Source: G963678255 sp963678255 (GTDB taxonomy: Bacteria > Cloacimonadota > Cloacimonadia > Cloacimonadales > WRIO01). From it: a stretch of 64,000 nucleotides of DNA. The stretch lies in NCBI GenBank assembly GCA_963678255.2, contig CAXXTW010000001.1, forward strand, positions 558,001-622,000. Reading direction: 5' to 3'. A model generated the notes under the pieces. It searched no databases. It saw nothing but the letters and a program-made list of their open reading frames with translations, and was not told the origin of the DNA. The translations under genes were made by a program, and so were the position numbers. This document shows, piece by piece, positions 16,577 through 26,907 of the stretch; positions within the stretch are counted from its first letter, which is position 1; each line of letters opens with the position of its first letter.

Positions 16577-17008
16577 ATGGCAAAACCAAAAGACGTCGTA
16601 GCCTATATAAAGCTGCAATTGCCAGCCGGTAAAGCAACCCCGGCCCCTCCGGTAGGACCTGCATTAGGTCAAGCCGGTGTGAACATCCCAGAATTTTGTA
16701 GACAATATAATGAAAGAACTTCAGATTCACCAGGAATGATTTTCCCAGTAGTAATTTCAGTTTTTAAAAATAAGTCTTTCACATTTGAGATTAAGACTCC
16801 TCCAGCTGCTGTTTTAATTAGAAAAGAAGCAGGTTTAGCTAAGGGTTCAGGTGTCCCAAATAAAACAAAAGTTGGAAATATAACACAAGCACAAGTTAAA
16901 AAAATTGCAGAATTAAAAATTAAAGATATGAACTGTTATTCCTTAGAATCCGCCATGAGTATGATCGCAGGAACTGCAAGAAGTATGGGTGTGACTGTAA
17001 GCGAGTAA
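16577..17008 (+). CDS. rplK: 50S ribosomal protein L11
   Basis: 143 aa. The N-terminal domain carries LPAGKATPAPPVGPALGQAG, the proline-rich stretch that binds release factors and thiopeptides. The C-terminal rRNA-binding domain ends KDMNCYSLESAMSMIAGTA. It forms the GTPase-associated centre with 23S rRNA. First gene of the L11-L1-L10-L7/L12 group. Confidence 0.98.
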   Translation: MAKPKDVVAYIKLQLPAGKATPAPPVGPALGQAGVNIPEFCRQYNERTSDSPGMIFPVVISVFKNKSFTFEIKTPPAAVLIRKEAGLAKGSGVPNKTKVGNITQAQVKKIAELKIKDMNCYSLESAMSMIAGTARSMGVTVSE

Positions 17009-17048
17009 GCACAATGACTTGCAGGAGATTGTATTCAAAGGAGTTTCA

Positions 17049-17753
17049 ATGGTAAGAAGTAAACGGTACAAGAAAGCGCTGGAATTGGTAAATCGCCTAG
17101 ATTATTATGAGCTTAATGATGCTCTTAATCTACTAAAGGGAATGCCAACAGCCAAATTTGATGAGACTGTTGAATTACATATGAATTTAGGTGTAGATCC
17201 GCGTAAAGCAGATCAACAAATTCGTAGTTCAATAGTTTTACCTAATGGAACCGGTAAATCGGTTCGTGTTTTAGTATTTGCTGAAGGCGATAAAGCTGAT
17301 GAAGCAAAAAAAGCGGGTGCAGAATTTGTTGGAGTCGAAGATCTAATAGAAAGAATTTCAGGCGGATGGTTTGATTTTGACATGGTAATTGCTACTCCTA
17401 ATTTAATGGGAAAATTGAGTAAAATCGGTCGTCTTTTAGGACCTCGACAATTAATGCCGAACCCAAAAGTTGGAACTGTTACGATGGATGTAGAAAAAGC
17501 TGTCAGAGAAGCTAAAACCGGTAAAGTAACTTACAAAGTTGATAAGTTTGCTAATTTACACATTCCTGCCGGAAAGATAAGTTTCACAGTTGAAGCTTTA
17601 AGAGAAAATGTATTAGCTTTAGTTAATGCCATCCTGAAGGATCGTCCAGCCGCTTTAAAGGGTCAATTTGTTAAATCAATGACATTGACCACGACCATGA
17701 ATCCCAGTATTAAGTTGAACGTCAATAACGTATCACTTGAGTCAAAGAAGTAG
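17049..17753 (+). CDS. rplA: 50S ribosomal protein L1
   Basis: 234 aa from the ATG at 17049, which is preceded by AAAGGAG five bases away; the frame is open 10 codons further upstream but that start (17019) has no family match. Motifs include KFDETVELHMNLGVDPRKAD, the conserved RLLGPRQLMPNPKVGTVT and GKVTYKVDK. It forms the mobile L1 stalk and, in other bacteria, represses its own operon by binding the mRNA leader. It ends 9 bases before rplJ. Confidence 0.98.
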   Translation: MVRSKRYKKALELVNRLDYYELNDALNLLKGMPTAKFDETVELHMNLGVDPRKADQQIRSSIVLPNGTGKSVRVLVFAEGDKADEAKKAGAEFVGVEDLIERISGGWFDFDMVIATPNLMGKLSKIGRLLGPRQLMPNPKVGTVTMDVEKAVREAKTGKVTYKVDKFANLHIPAGKISFTVEALRENVLALVNAILKDRPAALKGQFVKSMTLTTTMNPSIKLNVNNVSLESKK

Positions 17754-17762
17754 GAGAGCAAC

Positions 17763-18299
17763 ATGGTAAAAGAGTATAAAGTAACAAGAGTCGACGTTTT
17801 AAAAAAACGTTTAGAAAATGCACGCGCGATCGTACTGGTGGATTACAAAGGAATTAACGTAGAATCAGATAATTTACTGAGGACTCGCTTAAGAAAGGCT
17901 GATGTAGATTATTTCGTGGCTAAAAACACACTAATTAGAATTGCTCTCAATGATCTTGGAATAACGTCATTGGATGGTGAACTTCATGGACCTACAGCTA
18001 TTGCAGTCTCTAAAAAAGATGAAGCTTCTCCAGCCAGAGAGATTTCGAAATTTGTTGAAACAGAAATGGATAACAAGGAATTGTTATCTTATAAAGCCGG
18101 TCTCATCGGCGATCAAATATTTACACCGGTTCAGTTGAAGCAACTAGCTGCTCTTCCTTCACGTGAAGAACTTATTGCCAGAGTATTGGCCGGATTTAAT
18201 GCACCTATCACTGGTTTTGTCGGTGTATTACAAGGTGTCATTAGAAAATTTGTGTATGCAGTTGATGCAATAGCTAAAAGCAAAGCTGAACAAAATTAA
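17763..18299 (+). CDS. rplJ: 50S ribosomal protein L10
   Basis: 178 aa. The N-terminal domain (ARAIVLVDYKGINV, NTLIRIAL) binds 23S rRNA. The C-terminal helix (about residues 135-178, FVGVLQGVIRKFVYAVDAIA) is the anchor for L7/L12 dimers. GGAGAGCAAC precedes the ATG. In E. coli the L10-L7/L12 complex regulates translation of this mRNA; here no leader structure was examined. Confidence 0.97.
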   Translation: MVKEYKVTRVDVLKKRLENARAIVLVDYKGINVESDNLLRTRLRKADVDYFVAKNTLIRIALNDLGITSLDGELHGPTAIAVSKKDEASPAREISKFVETEMDNKELLSYKAGLIGDQIFTPVQLKQLAALPSREELIARVLAGFNAPITGFVGVLQGVIRKFVYAVDAIAKSKAEQN

Positions 18300-18322
18300 A
18301 TTATATACCAATTGGAGGAAAA

Positions 18323-18694
18323 ATGTCTGATAAAAAACAACAAATCATTGATATTCTGAAAGATATGACTGTACTTGAACTCTCAGAATTAGTTAAAGAA
18401 TTAGAAGAAATTTTTGGTGTTAGCGCTGCCGCTCCTGTTGCAGCTGCTGTAGCTGCAGGTCCTGCTGCTGTTGTTGAAGAAAAAACTGAATTCACCGTTA
18501 TGCTAACTGCAGCAGGTGAAAAGAAAATCAATGTGATTAAAGTTGTTCGTGAATTAACAAGTCTTGGCTTAAAAGAAGCAAAAGATCTTGTTGATACTCC
18601 ACCAAAAGCTGTAGTAGAAAATGTAAGTAAAGAAGAAGCTGACAAAGCGAAAGCTAAATTAGAAGAAGTCGGTGCTACTGTTGAACTTAAGTAA
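18323..18694 (+). CDS. rplL: 50S ribosomal protein L7/L12
   Basis: 123 aa. The N-terminal dimerisation helices (LELSELVKELEEIFGV), an Ala-rich hinge (about residues 35-52), and the C-terminal factor-binding domain (KINVIKVVRELTSLGLKEAK, ending EEVGATVELK) follow the family order. It recruits EF-Tu, EF-G and other GTPases to the ribosome. GGAGGAAAA precedes the ATG. A long hairpin follows in the rpoB leader. Confidence 0.98.
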   Translation: MSDKKQQIIDILKDMTVLELSELVKELEEIFGVSAAAPVAAAVAAGPAAVVEEKTEFTVMLTAAGEKKINVIKVVRELTSLGLKEAKDLVDTPPKAVVENVSKEEADKAKAKLEEVGATVELK

Positions 18695-18712
18695 TTTAAA
18701 AAATAGCTATAC

Positions 18713-18739
18713 AAGGGAACGGTTTTTTACCGTTCCCTT
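18713..18739 (+). promoter_or_regulatory. Hairpin between rplL and rpoB
   Basis: An 11-bp perfect stem (AAGGGAACGGT at 18713-18723 with ACCGTTCCCTT at 18729-18739) around five T. It lacks a U-run afterwards, so it is better read as an attenuator or RNA-processing site than a full terminator. In E. coli the rplL-rpoB gap has the same dual function, setting the ratio of ribosomal protein to polymerase. Confidence 0.7.
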
Positions 18740-18839
18740 CTGCTCATATATGGGTTACGTTATTTTATCATTTTTTAACTATCAAAATTCTAGCCGTTTT
18801 TAACCATTAACCAAATATCCTGCGAAAAGGAGTGGGCTT

Positions 18840-21800
18840 TTGAAAACAATCAAAAGTTATTCCCGTATAACTAAAAAGTTTGAGGAACTTGGTATTCCAA
18901 AGGTGGAAGTTCCAAATCTTTTAGCTGCACAGATAGAATCTTATGATGATTTTTTACAAAAAGATGTGCACCCTGCGCAACGTAAAAAAATAGGATTACA
19001 GTATGTATTTGAAAATACGTTTCCTATTAATGATTCTAAAGGGCTCTTTAAATTAGAATTTATCGAATATATGGTGTTGAAAGAAAAATACGATACAGAT
19101 GAGTGTATCGAAAGAAATCTTTCTTATGAAGCACCTGTTAAAGCCAAGATGCAGCTGGTCATCTATGATGACGAATTGTACAAACAAACAAAAGAAAAAC
19201 ACATCAAAGATGTTGTTGAACAAGAAGTTTATCTCGGAAATATTCCCTTGATTACAAATCAGGGTACTTTCATAATAAATGGTGCAGAAAGAGTGATTAT
19301 TTCACAATTACACCGATCTCCTGGAGTTTTCTTTACAGAAGAAAAACCACCAGCTGGTAAAACAACCTATTCTGCAAAAATAATTCCTTTTAAAGGTTCA
19401 TGGCTCGAATTCAATATTGATACGCATGATATAATGTATGTTTATATTGATAAAAAGAGAAAGTTCCCTGTTTCTGTGTTATTACGCTGCTTAGGATTAT
19501 CAGAAAATAAAGACATCAGAAATCATTTTTATAAATCAGAAACAATTGATGTAGTTGAATCTAAAGGACGTTTTGTCTTTGAAGATATTTTTGATAAAAC
19601 AACTGGAGAAATTATAGTTGATTCTTCAGCAGAATTAAATCAAGAAATGGTTAGTGACCTTTTAGAAGCTAAAATTACAAAGATCCAAGTATTAACTAAA
19701 GAGTCAGAATCATGGCGTAAAATATTAGAAAATACAATGGCTAAAGACTCAACAAATAATCAAGCTGAAGCTGCAAAAAAAATATATTCTATTATGCGCC
19801 CGAGTGAAGAAATTACTGATGAAGGTGCTTTGCTTTATTTCCAAAAACTTATTTTTGATGAAAAAAGATATAGTTTAGGTGAAGTGGGTCGTTATAAAAT
19901 TAACCAAAGATTAGGTATTGATGTTGATATATTTACTTCAATACTTACAAATAAGGATATTATCGCCTTAATTAATCATTTAATTAATATTTATGCTGGT
20001 GAAGAAGAAGTTGACGATATTGACCATCTAGAAAACCGTCGTGTCAGAACCGTTGGTGAATTGATGGAAGAACAATATGTTACTGGTCTTGCCAGAGTTG
20101 CCAGAATTGCCATGGAAAGAATGAATCTCTCAAATATTGATGAAGCAAATGTTCATGATTTAATCAATTGTAATGCTTTAATAAGTGTCGTTAATTCATT
20201 CTTTTTAACAGGACAATTATCACAATTTATGGAACAAACAAATCCATTATCTGCCATTAAGCATAAAAGATCATTTTCTGCTTTGGGACCTGGTGGATTA
20301 ACCAGAGAACGAGCAGGGTTTGAAGTGCGTGACGTTCATTATTCACATTATGGACGTGTATGCCCGATTGAAACACCTGAAGGATCAAATATAGGATTGA
20401 TTGTTTCTCCTGCTATTTTTTCAAGAATAAACCGTTTTGGCTTTTTAGAAACTCCTTACATCAAAATTGATAATGGCAGAGTGACAAATCTCGTCGAGTT
20501 TTTAAATCCTGCTGAAGAAGATAAGTTTACCATTGCTCAAGCTAATGATAATATTGCTTCGGATTGCAGTTTAATAGACGAATTTGTTCTAGCTAGAAAA
20601 AAAGGGGAATTCATTCAGGTACGCCCTATTGATGTTCAATATATGGATGTGTCTCCACAACAGATAGTTTCTGTTTCTGCTGCATTAATTCCTTTCCTTG
20701 AACATGATGACGGTAATCGTGCTTTGATGGGATCTAACATGCAACGTCAGGCTGTTCCTTTACTCAATCCTCAAGCTCCGGTTGTAGGTACAGGTCTTGA
20801 AAAGATAGTAGCAAAAGATTCAGGTGCATGCGTTTTAGCTCCGTATGATGGAATCGTTGAAAATGTAACATCTGCTTATATTGATATAAAAAGAAAAGAT
20901 TCATCAGAAGATGTTATTGATTTAAGTAATGAAAATAGAGTATATCTCAAGAAATTTATTAGATCCAATCAAGATACTTGTATTAATCAAAGACCAATTG
21001 TTCAGATTGGTCAGGAAATTAAAGCTGGAGATATTATTTCTGATGGTCCTTGTGTGGAAGGCGATCGTTTAGCACTTGGCAGAAATATGCTTGTAGCATT
21101 TATGCCATGGTATGGTTATAACTATGAAGATGCGATCATATTAAGTGAAAAAGTAGCTCGTGAAGATATTTTGACTTCGATTTATATTGAAGTCCAAGAA
21201 GTATTAGTTCGAAACACAAAAAATGGTCCAGAAGAATTAGCTTATGATATTCCAAACGTACCAGTTGTTGCAGCCAGAAACTTAGATAAAACAGGAATCA
21301 TTCGTGTTGGGTCAGTTATAAAAGCTGGAGATATTATTGTTGGAAAGATCACTCCTAAGAGTGTTGAAATTGATCCTTCACCAGAAGAAACTTTAATGAG
21401 AGCCTTATTTGGTGATCGTGCTGGAGATTTTACAAATACTTCACTTAAAGCAAAACCTGGTATGGAAGGTGTTGTTATAGATGTGAAAGTATTTTCACGT
21501 TTAGAAGACATTAAAGATTTCGAAGAAGAAAGAAAAGATGAGATTCATCGTATTAAACGTGAAAGAGATGAAAGACTTCGTAAGATTGATGATTTCTTGA
21601 AAAAACGTTTAATGTCTTTACTTGAAGGAGAAATTGCTAAAACCATTATGGATGATAAACGCGAGTTTATGATTACACCTGGCAAAAAGATTAGCAAAGA
21701 TGATCTTAAGAAAATAAACTTCAAAAAGATAAATCTTGATTTTGAATTGGTTGAAAATCAACAAAAAAACCAAGAAATATATTATGAAGTCGTGCAAAAA

Positions 21801-22622
21801 GTAAAACATGCTCATGAAGAGACTGATAATATTTATAAGAAGAAAAGAGAAAGACTGAAACATGGAGACGAATTACCATATGGTGTTCGTAAAATGGTAA
21901 AGGTCTATATTGCTAAAAAAAGAAAAATCCAAGTTGGGGATAAAATGGCAGGTCGCCATGGTAATAAGGGTGTTATTTCAAAAATATGCCCTATTGAAGA
22001 TATGCCTTTCTTAGAAAATGGAACATCCGTAGATATTATATTAAATACTTTGGGTGTGCCATCTCGTATGAATATCGGACAAATCATGGAAACTCATTTA
22101 GGTATGGCTGCAAAAACATTAGGCTTTGATGTTGAAACACCTGTGTTTGACGGTGCAAAACCTGAAGATATCGTTTCTGAATTAAGTTTAGCAGGATTAC
22201 CAATAGATGGTAAACAAGTCTTATATGATGGAAAATCAGGTGAACCATTCAAAGAAAGAGTAACTATTGGTGTGATTTATATGATGAAATTAAACCATTT
22301 AGTTGCAGATAAAATGCATGCTCGTTCAACTGGTCCATACTCTTTAATAACTCAACAACCTTTAGGTGGTAAAGCTCAACATGGTGGCCAGAGACTTGGA
22401 GAAATGGAAGTTTGGGCTCTTGAAGCTTACGGTGCATCGAGATTACTTGAAGAAATGTTAACTATAAAATCAGATGATGTTGATGGACGTATCAGTGCAT
22501 ATAAAGCCATTACAACCGGACAGAACGTACCAAGACCAGGAACACCCGAATCTTTCAATGTATTGATTAGCGAATTGAAATCCTTGTGTTTTGATATTGA
22601 TTTTATAAGTGACAAGGATTAA
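18840..22622 (+). CDS. rpoB: DNA-directed RNA polymerase beta subunit
   Basis: 1260 aa starting at a TTG codon, supported by AAAAGGAG eight bases upstream and by the family-like start SYSRITKKFEELGIPKVEVP. All conserved blocks are present, including the fork/rifampicin region (QLSQFMEQTNPLS, HKRSFSALGPGGLTRERAG), PIETPEGSNIGLI, MPWYGYNYEDAI, GRHGNKGVIS and the C-terminal GGQRLGEMEVWALEAYGA. In E. coli numbering the rifampicin pocket keeps H526 and S531 but has Glu at D516 and Ser at R529. An rpoC gene follows after 17 bases. Confidence 0.97.
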   Translation: MKTIKSYSRITKKFEELGIPKVEVPNLLAAQIESYDDFLQKDVHPAQRKKIGLQYVFENTFPINDSKGLFKLEFIEYMVLKEKYDTDECIERNLSYEAPVKAKMQLVIYDDELYKQTKEKHIKDVVEQEVYLGNIPLITNQGTFIINGAERVIISQLHRSPGVFFTEEKPPAGKTTYSAKIIPFKGSWLEFNIDTHDIMYVYIDKKRKFPVSVLLRCLGLSENKDIRNHFYKSETIDVVESKGRFVFEDIFDKTTGEIIVDSSAELNQEMVSDLLEAKITKIQVLTKESESWRKILENTMAKDSTNNQAEAAKKIYSIMRPSEEITDEGALLYFQKLIFDEKRYSLGEVGRYKINQRLGIDVDIFTSILTNKDIIALINHLINIYAGEEEVDDIDHLENRRVRTVGELMEEQYVTGLARVARIAMERMNLSNIDEANVHDLINCNALISVVNSFFLTGQLSQFMEQTNPLSAIKHKRSFSALGPGGLTRERAGFEVRDVHYSHYGRVCPIETPEGSNIGLIVSPAIFSRINRFGFLETPYIKIDNGRVTNLVEFLNPAEEDKFTIAQANDNIASDCSLIDEFVLARKKGEFIQVRPIDVQYMDVSPQQIVSVSAALIPFLEHDDGNRALMGSNMQRQAVPLLNPQAPVVGTGLEKIVAKDSGACVLAPYDGIVENVTSAYIDIKRKDSSEDVIDLSNENRVYLKKFIRSNQDTCINQRPIVQIGQEIKAGDIISDGPCVEGDRLALGRNMLVAFMPWYGYNYEDAIILSEKVAREDILTSIYIEVQEVLVRNTKNGPEELAYDIPNVPVVAARNLDKTGIIRVGSVIKAGDIIVGKITPKSVEIDPSPEETLMRALFGDRAGDFTNTSLKAKPGMEGVVIDVKVFSRLEDIKDFEEERKDEIHRIKRERDERLRKIDDFLKKRLMSLLEGEIAKTIMDDKREFMITPGKKISKDDLKKINFKKINLDFELVENQQKNQEIYYEVVQKVKHAHEETDNIYKKKRERLKHGDELPYGVRKMVKVYIAKKRKIQVGDKMAGRHGNKGVISKICPIEDMPFLENGTSVDIILNTLGVPSRMNIGQIMETHLGMAAKTLGFDVETPVFDGAKPEDIVSELSLAGLPIDGKQVLYDGKSGEPFKERVTIGVIYMMKLNHLVADKMHARSTGPYSLITQQPLGGKAQHGGQRLGEMEVWALEAYGASRLLEEMLTIKSDDVDGRISAYKAITTGQNVPRPGTPESFNVLISELKSLCFDIDFISDKD

Positions 22623-22639
22623 TTAAGGGAGGTTTCACT

Positions 22640-25600
22640 GTGACAACTGATATAAAAAAAGACAAACCTGCAATAATATATGATGCGGTAAGAATCCGTA
22701 TCGCTTCACCAGAAAAAGTCCGTTCATGGTCTCGTGGTGAAGTAACAAAACCTGAGACCCTTAATTACCGTACTTTAAAACCAGAAAAAGATGGGCTTTT
22801 TTGTGAAAAGATATTTGGACCTGAAAAGGATTTTGAATGTAGTTGTGGTAAATATAAGAAAAGAACAGTTCAACCAATTGTTTGTGACCGATGTGGTGTA
22901 GAAGTCACATCATCAAGAGTTAGACGTACCAGAATGGGTCATATTGAATTAGCCGTTCCAGTAGCTCATATCTGGTTTGTTAAGAGCGCTCCTTCAAAAA
23001 TCGGTACATTGCTTGATCTGACAATAAATAAACTGGAAAGAGTCTTATATTATGAATCATATATAGTGATTGATCCAGGTGAAAGTGATTACGAAAAAAT
23101 GGACTTGATTGATACCGATGAATACTATGAAATCATCGATAAAGTTGGTCCAAATTTTAGAGCACGAATGGGAGCAGAAGCAATACGCGAGTTATTAGAA
23201 GATATCGATCTTGATAATGAAGCAAATGATCTCAGAACAAGAATAAAAATGGAAACTTCTTTGTTTAAAAAACAAAAAGCTATCCGTAAATTGAAAATAG
23301 TTGAAGCTTTTTTACGTTCAGGCAATTGTCCTGAATGGATGGTTTTAGAAGTATTACCAGTTTTACCTCCTACTTTAAGACCCTTAGTTGCTCTTGAAGG
23401 CGGAAGATTTGCAACAGCAGATTTTAATGATTTGTATAGACGTGTAATTACACGTAATAATCGTCTAAAGCAATTAATTGAAATTCATGCTCCTGAAGTT
23501 ATCTTAAGAAACGAAAAGAGAATGTTGCAAGAAGCTGTAGATGCTTTAGTTGATAATCAGAGTAAAACCAGACCTGTAAAAGGCAGAGGAAATAGACCAT
23601 TAAAATCATTAACAGATCAACTTAAAGGTAAACAGGGTCGATTTCGTCAAAATCTTTTGGGAAAACGTGTAGATTATTCTGGTCGTTCTGTAATTACAGT
23701 AGGACCTCATTTAAAATTGCATCAATGCGGTTTACCTAAAGAAATGGCAATCGAATTATTTAAACCATTTATTATAGAAAAATTAGAGAAGTATGGAGAA
23801 TCTGAGAAAACTAAATCTGCAAAAAAAATGGTTGAGAAAAAACAACCTCAGATTTGGAAAGTATTAGAAGAAGTTATAGCTGATTATCCAGTGTTACTTA
23901 ATAGAGCACCAACGCTTCACCGTCTTGGTATTCAGGCATTTATGCCAATACTAACTGAAAGTAAAGCAATTGAGCTACATCCTATGGTTTGTACACCATT
24001 CAATGCCGATTTCGACGGTGATCAAATGGCAGTTCATGTTCCTTTGAGTTATGAAGCTCAAATGGAAGCTAGAACTTTAATGCTATCATCTAGAAATTTA
24101 TTGTTACCTGCAAATGGTAAATTAGCAATGGCTGCGAGTCAAGATATTGTACTCGGTTGTTTTTATCTTACTACAACTAGGACAAAAGATCCAGAAGATG
24201 TAAATAAATTAAGAGCATTTAGTTCTATTGATGAAGTCACGATGGCTTATGAAACAGAAGAAAGCTTTTATAATCAAAAAGGCAGAACTATAGAAGGTCG
24301 CAACTTTGATTTGCATACCTGGATTAAAGCAAGAGTTAAAGGGAAAATTCATATTACTACAGTTGGTCGAGTTATTTTTAATTCAGTCTTACCTGAAGAA
24401 ATTGAATTCCAGAATTATACTCTTGATAAAGGCAAGTTAAATGAATTAGCCATGATTTGTTATAAAAAAGTTGGTCAATCCAGAACAGCAGTATTTTTAG
24501 ATGATATGAAAAACATAGGATTCAAGTTTGCAACAAAAGCAGGAATAACCTTTAGTTTTAGTGACATTATTGTTCCAGAAAGAAAGAAACAAATTATTGC
24601 TGACACTGAAAAACAAGTTGAAGAAATCTATGAGATTTATTTGAATGGTGGTATTACTGAGAACGAAAGATCATCTCGTATTATTGACAAATGGAAAATG
24701 GCTACAGAAAAAGTAACAGATGCTTTGATGGAAGACTTGGTGTTAGATCGTGATGGTTTCAACTCAATCTACATGATGTATTTGTCAGGTGCACGTGGTG
24801 GTAAAGACCAGATTAAACAGCTTGGAGCTATGCGTGGTTTGATGGCAAAACCTGCTAAAAGTACAAGTTCAGGTGAAGCAGAAATTATTGAGACACCAAT
24901 TAAGTCTAATTTCAAAGAAGGCTTAACAGTTCTTGAATATTTTAATGCAACGCATGGTGCTCGTAAAGGTTTGGCAGACACTGCATTAAAAACAGCAGAT
25001 GCAGGGTATTTAACAAGACGTTTAGTTGACGTAGCACAAAATGCCATTATTCTAACAGAAGATTGTGGTACCATCGAGGGATTAGTTGTTACCCCATTAA
25101 AAGAAGGATTGGAAACAGTTCAAACAATAAAAGATCGTATTGAAGGTCGTTTTGCAGCTGAAGATATATATGATCCAATTACAAGTAAGATTTTAGTTGG
25201 TCAGAATGACTATATAAGTGAAGAAAAAGCAACAATAATCCAACAAAGAGGCATTTATCAAGTAAAAATTCGTTCAGTACTAACTTGTGAAGCAGAAAAA
25301 GGATTGTGTGTTAAGTGTTATGGTAAAAACCTTGGAAACAATAAACTTGTGAAGATTGGAGAACCAATAGGAGTTATTGCGGCTCAAAGTATTGGTGAAC
25401 CTGGAACACAGTTGACCCTTCGTACTTTCCATATAGGTGGAACAGCCAGTACAGATGTCGAAAGAGCAGAAGTATGTTCTAACTATGATGGGATCGTTAA
25501 GTTTGTTCGTATGAATTATGTAACGAACAAGAACAGTGAATTTGTATCTGTGAGTCATTTAGGTCGTATTCAGATACTAGAGGAACATGATCATAGTATA

Positions 25601-26809
25601 ATTCTCGAAGAATATAAAGTCGAATATGCAGCAACTATTTTTGTTCGCGAAAATCAGAAAATTGCAAAAGATACCCGTTTATTCAGTTGGGATAATTATA
25701 ATAATCCTTTAATTGCAACATCAGAAGGAACCATTAAGTTTGAGCATTTTATAAAAGATGTAACATTTAAAGAAGAGTTCAATGATTTAACAGGAACTCG
25801 AGAAATAACAATTGTTGAATCAAAAGATCGCCGAACCCAGCCACAGCTTGCTATTGTGAATCAAAGTTCAAAACGAGAAGAGAAGGTTCCCCTTCCAACC
25901 GGTTTGATATTAGATATAGAAAATGGTGATTATGTTAATGCTGGTGATATCATTGGAAAAACTTCACGTATAACTATCAAACAGAGAGACATTACTGGTG
26001 GTTTACCACGAGTACAGGATCTTTTTGAATCACGTGAACCAAAAGATAAAGCTTTAATTTCTTTCATTTCAGGAAAAGTAACTATTGGTGATTTAACTAA
26101 ATCAGGTCGTGTTATTTATGTAACAGCAGACTCAGGTGAAGAAGAAAAATATATAGTTCCACCAGGAAAGAGAATAATAGTACATCAAGGCGATATAGTT
26201 GAAAGTGGTGATGCCTTATCAGATGGTGCTTTAGATCCTCAGGATATATTAAAGGCTAAAGGTATTAAGGCAGCTCAATTCCTAATTCTTAATGAGATTC
26301 AGGAAATTTATCGTAAACAGGGTGTAAAGATTGATGATAAGCACATATCTGTGATTATTCGTCAGATGTTTAAGAAAGTCAGAATTATTGATCCAGGGCA
26401 TACGATGTTTCTGGAAGGTGAAGTTGTCGAGAAGATCTCTGTATTAAAAGAGAACAAACGAGTCGAAGATAAAGGTGGTAAAGGTGCCATTTTCGAACAG
26501 ATGCTTTTAGGTATAACCAAAGCATCGTTGTTAACAGACAGTTGGCTTTCAGCTGCTTCATTCCAGGAGACACCACGCGTGTTAACTGAAGCAGCAATTG
26601 AAGGAAAAGTTGACCGACTCGAAGGCCTGAAAGAGAGTATAATTTTAGGTCACAGAATACCGGTTGGAACTGGAACCAGGTATTATAATGAACTTGTGCA
26701 GAAAGAAATCAAAAAGGGCAAAACTATCAAAGAAATCATTCACATGTTCGCTCATAGTGAAACTTATGAGGAAAAAGAAGAATCCATAGATGAAGTCTTG
26801 GATTTCTAA
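22640..26809 (+). CDS. rpoC: DNA-directed RNA polymerase beta' subunit
   Basis: 1389 aa starting at GTG after AAGGGAGG. The N-terminal zinc site is C67-x-C69...C82-x2-C85 (CSCGKY, CDRCG). The catalytic magnesium loop is NADFDGDQMA, with the three aspartates at about 457, 459 and 461. The bridge helix/trigger loop region includes GARKGLADTALKTADAGYLTRRLVDV, and the second zinc site includes CEAEKGLCVKCYG. The C-terminal end reads FQETPRVLTEAAIEG and carries a short acidic tail. No split or large lineage insertion is evident. Confidence 0.98.
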   Translation: MTTDIKKDKPAIIYDAVRIRIASPEKVRSWSRGEVTKPETLNYRTLKPEKDGLFCEKIFGPEKDFECSCGKYKKRTVQPIVCDRCGVEVTSSRVRRTRMGHIELAVPVAHIWFVKSAPSKIGTLLDLTINKLERVLYYESYIVIDPGESDYEKMDLIDTDEYYEIIDKVGPNFRARMGAEAIRELLEDIDLDNEANDLRTRIKMETSLFKKQKAIRKLKIVEAFLRSGNCPEWMVLEVLPVLPPTLRPLVALEGGRFATADFNDLYRRVITRNNRLKQLIEIHAPEVILRNEKRMLQEAVDALVDNQSKTRPVKGRGNRPLKSLTDQLKGKQGRFRQNLLGKRVDYSGRSVITVGPHLKLHQCGLPKEMAIELFKPFIIEKLEKYGESEKTKSAKKMVEKKQPQIWKVLEEVIADYPVLLNRAPTLHRLGIQAFMPILTESKAIELHPMVCTPFNADFDGDQMAVHVPLSYEAQMEARTLMLSSRNLLLPANGKLAMAASQDIVLGCFYLTTTRTKDPEDVNKLRAFSSIDEVTMAYETEESFYNQKGRTIEGRNFDLHTWIKARVKGKIHITTVGRVIFNSVLPEEIEFQNYTLDKGKLNELAMICYKKVGQSRTAVFLDDMKNIGFKFATKAGITFSFSDIIVPERKKQIIADTEKQVEEIYEIYLNGGITENERSSRIIDKWKMATEKVTDALMEDLVLDRDGFNSIYMMYLSGARGGKDQIKQLGAMRGLMAKPAKSTSSGEAEIIETPIKSNFKEGLTVLEYFNATHGARKGLADTALKTADAGYLTRRLVDVAQNAIILTEDCGTIEGLVVTPLKEGLETVQTIKDRIEGRFAAEDIYDPITSKILVGQNDYISEEKATIIQQRGIYQVKIRSVLTCEAEKGLCVKCYGKNLGNNKLVKIGEPIGVIAAQSIGEPGTQLTLRTFHIGGTASTDVERAEVCSNYDGIVKFVRMNYVTNKNSEFVSVSHLGRIQILEEHDHSIILEEYKVEYAATIFVRENQKIAKDTRLFSWDNYNNPLIATSEGTIKFEHFIKDVTFKEEFNDLTGTREITIVESKDRRTQPQLAIVNQSSKREEKVPLPTGLILDIENGDYVNAGDIIGKTSRITIKQRDITGGLPRVQDLFESREPKDKALISFISGKVTIGDLTKSGRVIYVTADSGEEEKYIVPPGKRIIVHQGDIVESGDALSDGALDPQDILKAKGIKAAQFLILNEIQEIYRKQGVKIDDKHISVIIRQMFKKVRIIDPGHTMFLEGEVVEKISVLKENKRVEDKGGKGAIFEQMLLGITKASLLTDSWLSAASFQETPRVLTEAAIEGKVDRLEGLKESIILGHRIPVGTGTRYYNELVQKEIKKGKTIKEIIHMFAHSETYEEKEESIDEVLDF

Positions 26810-26907
26810 ATCAATGAATAATTGCTTGACGAAAAGAAAAAGCTAAAATTCATTGTTTAAGTATCTCAGAACTAAAAGGTTTTGAGAAATTAATAAAGGA
26901 GGAAAAT

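Noticed and set aside
18301..18714. 137-aa minus-strand frame opposite rplL
   Set aside because: Serine/alanine-rich antisense of L7/L12; no independent evidence.
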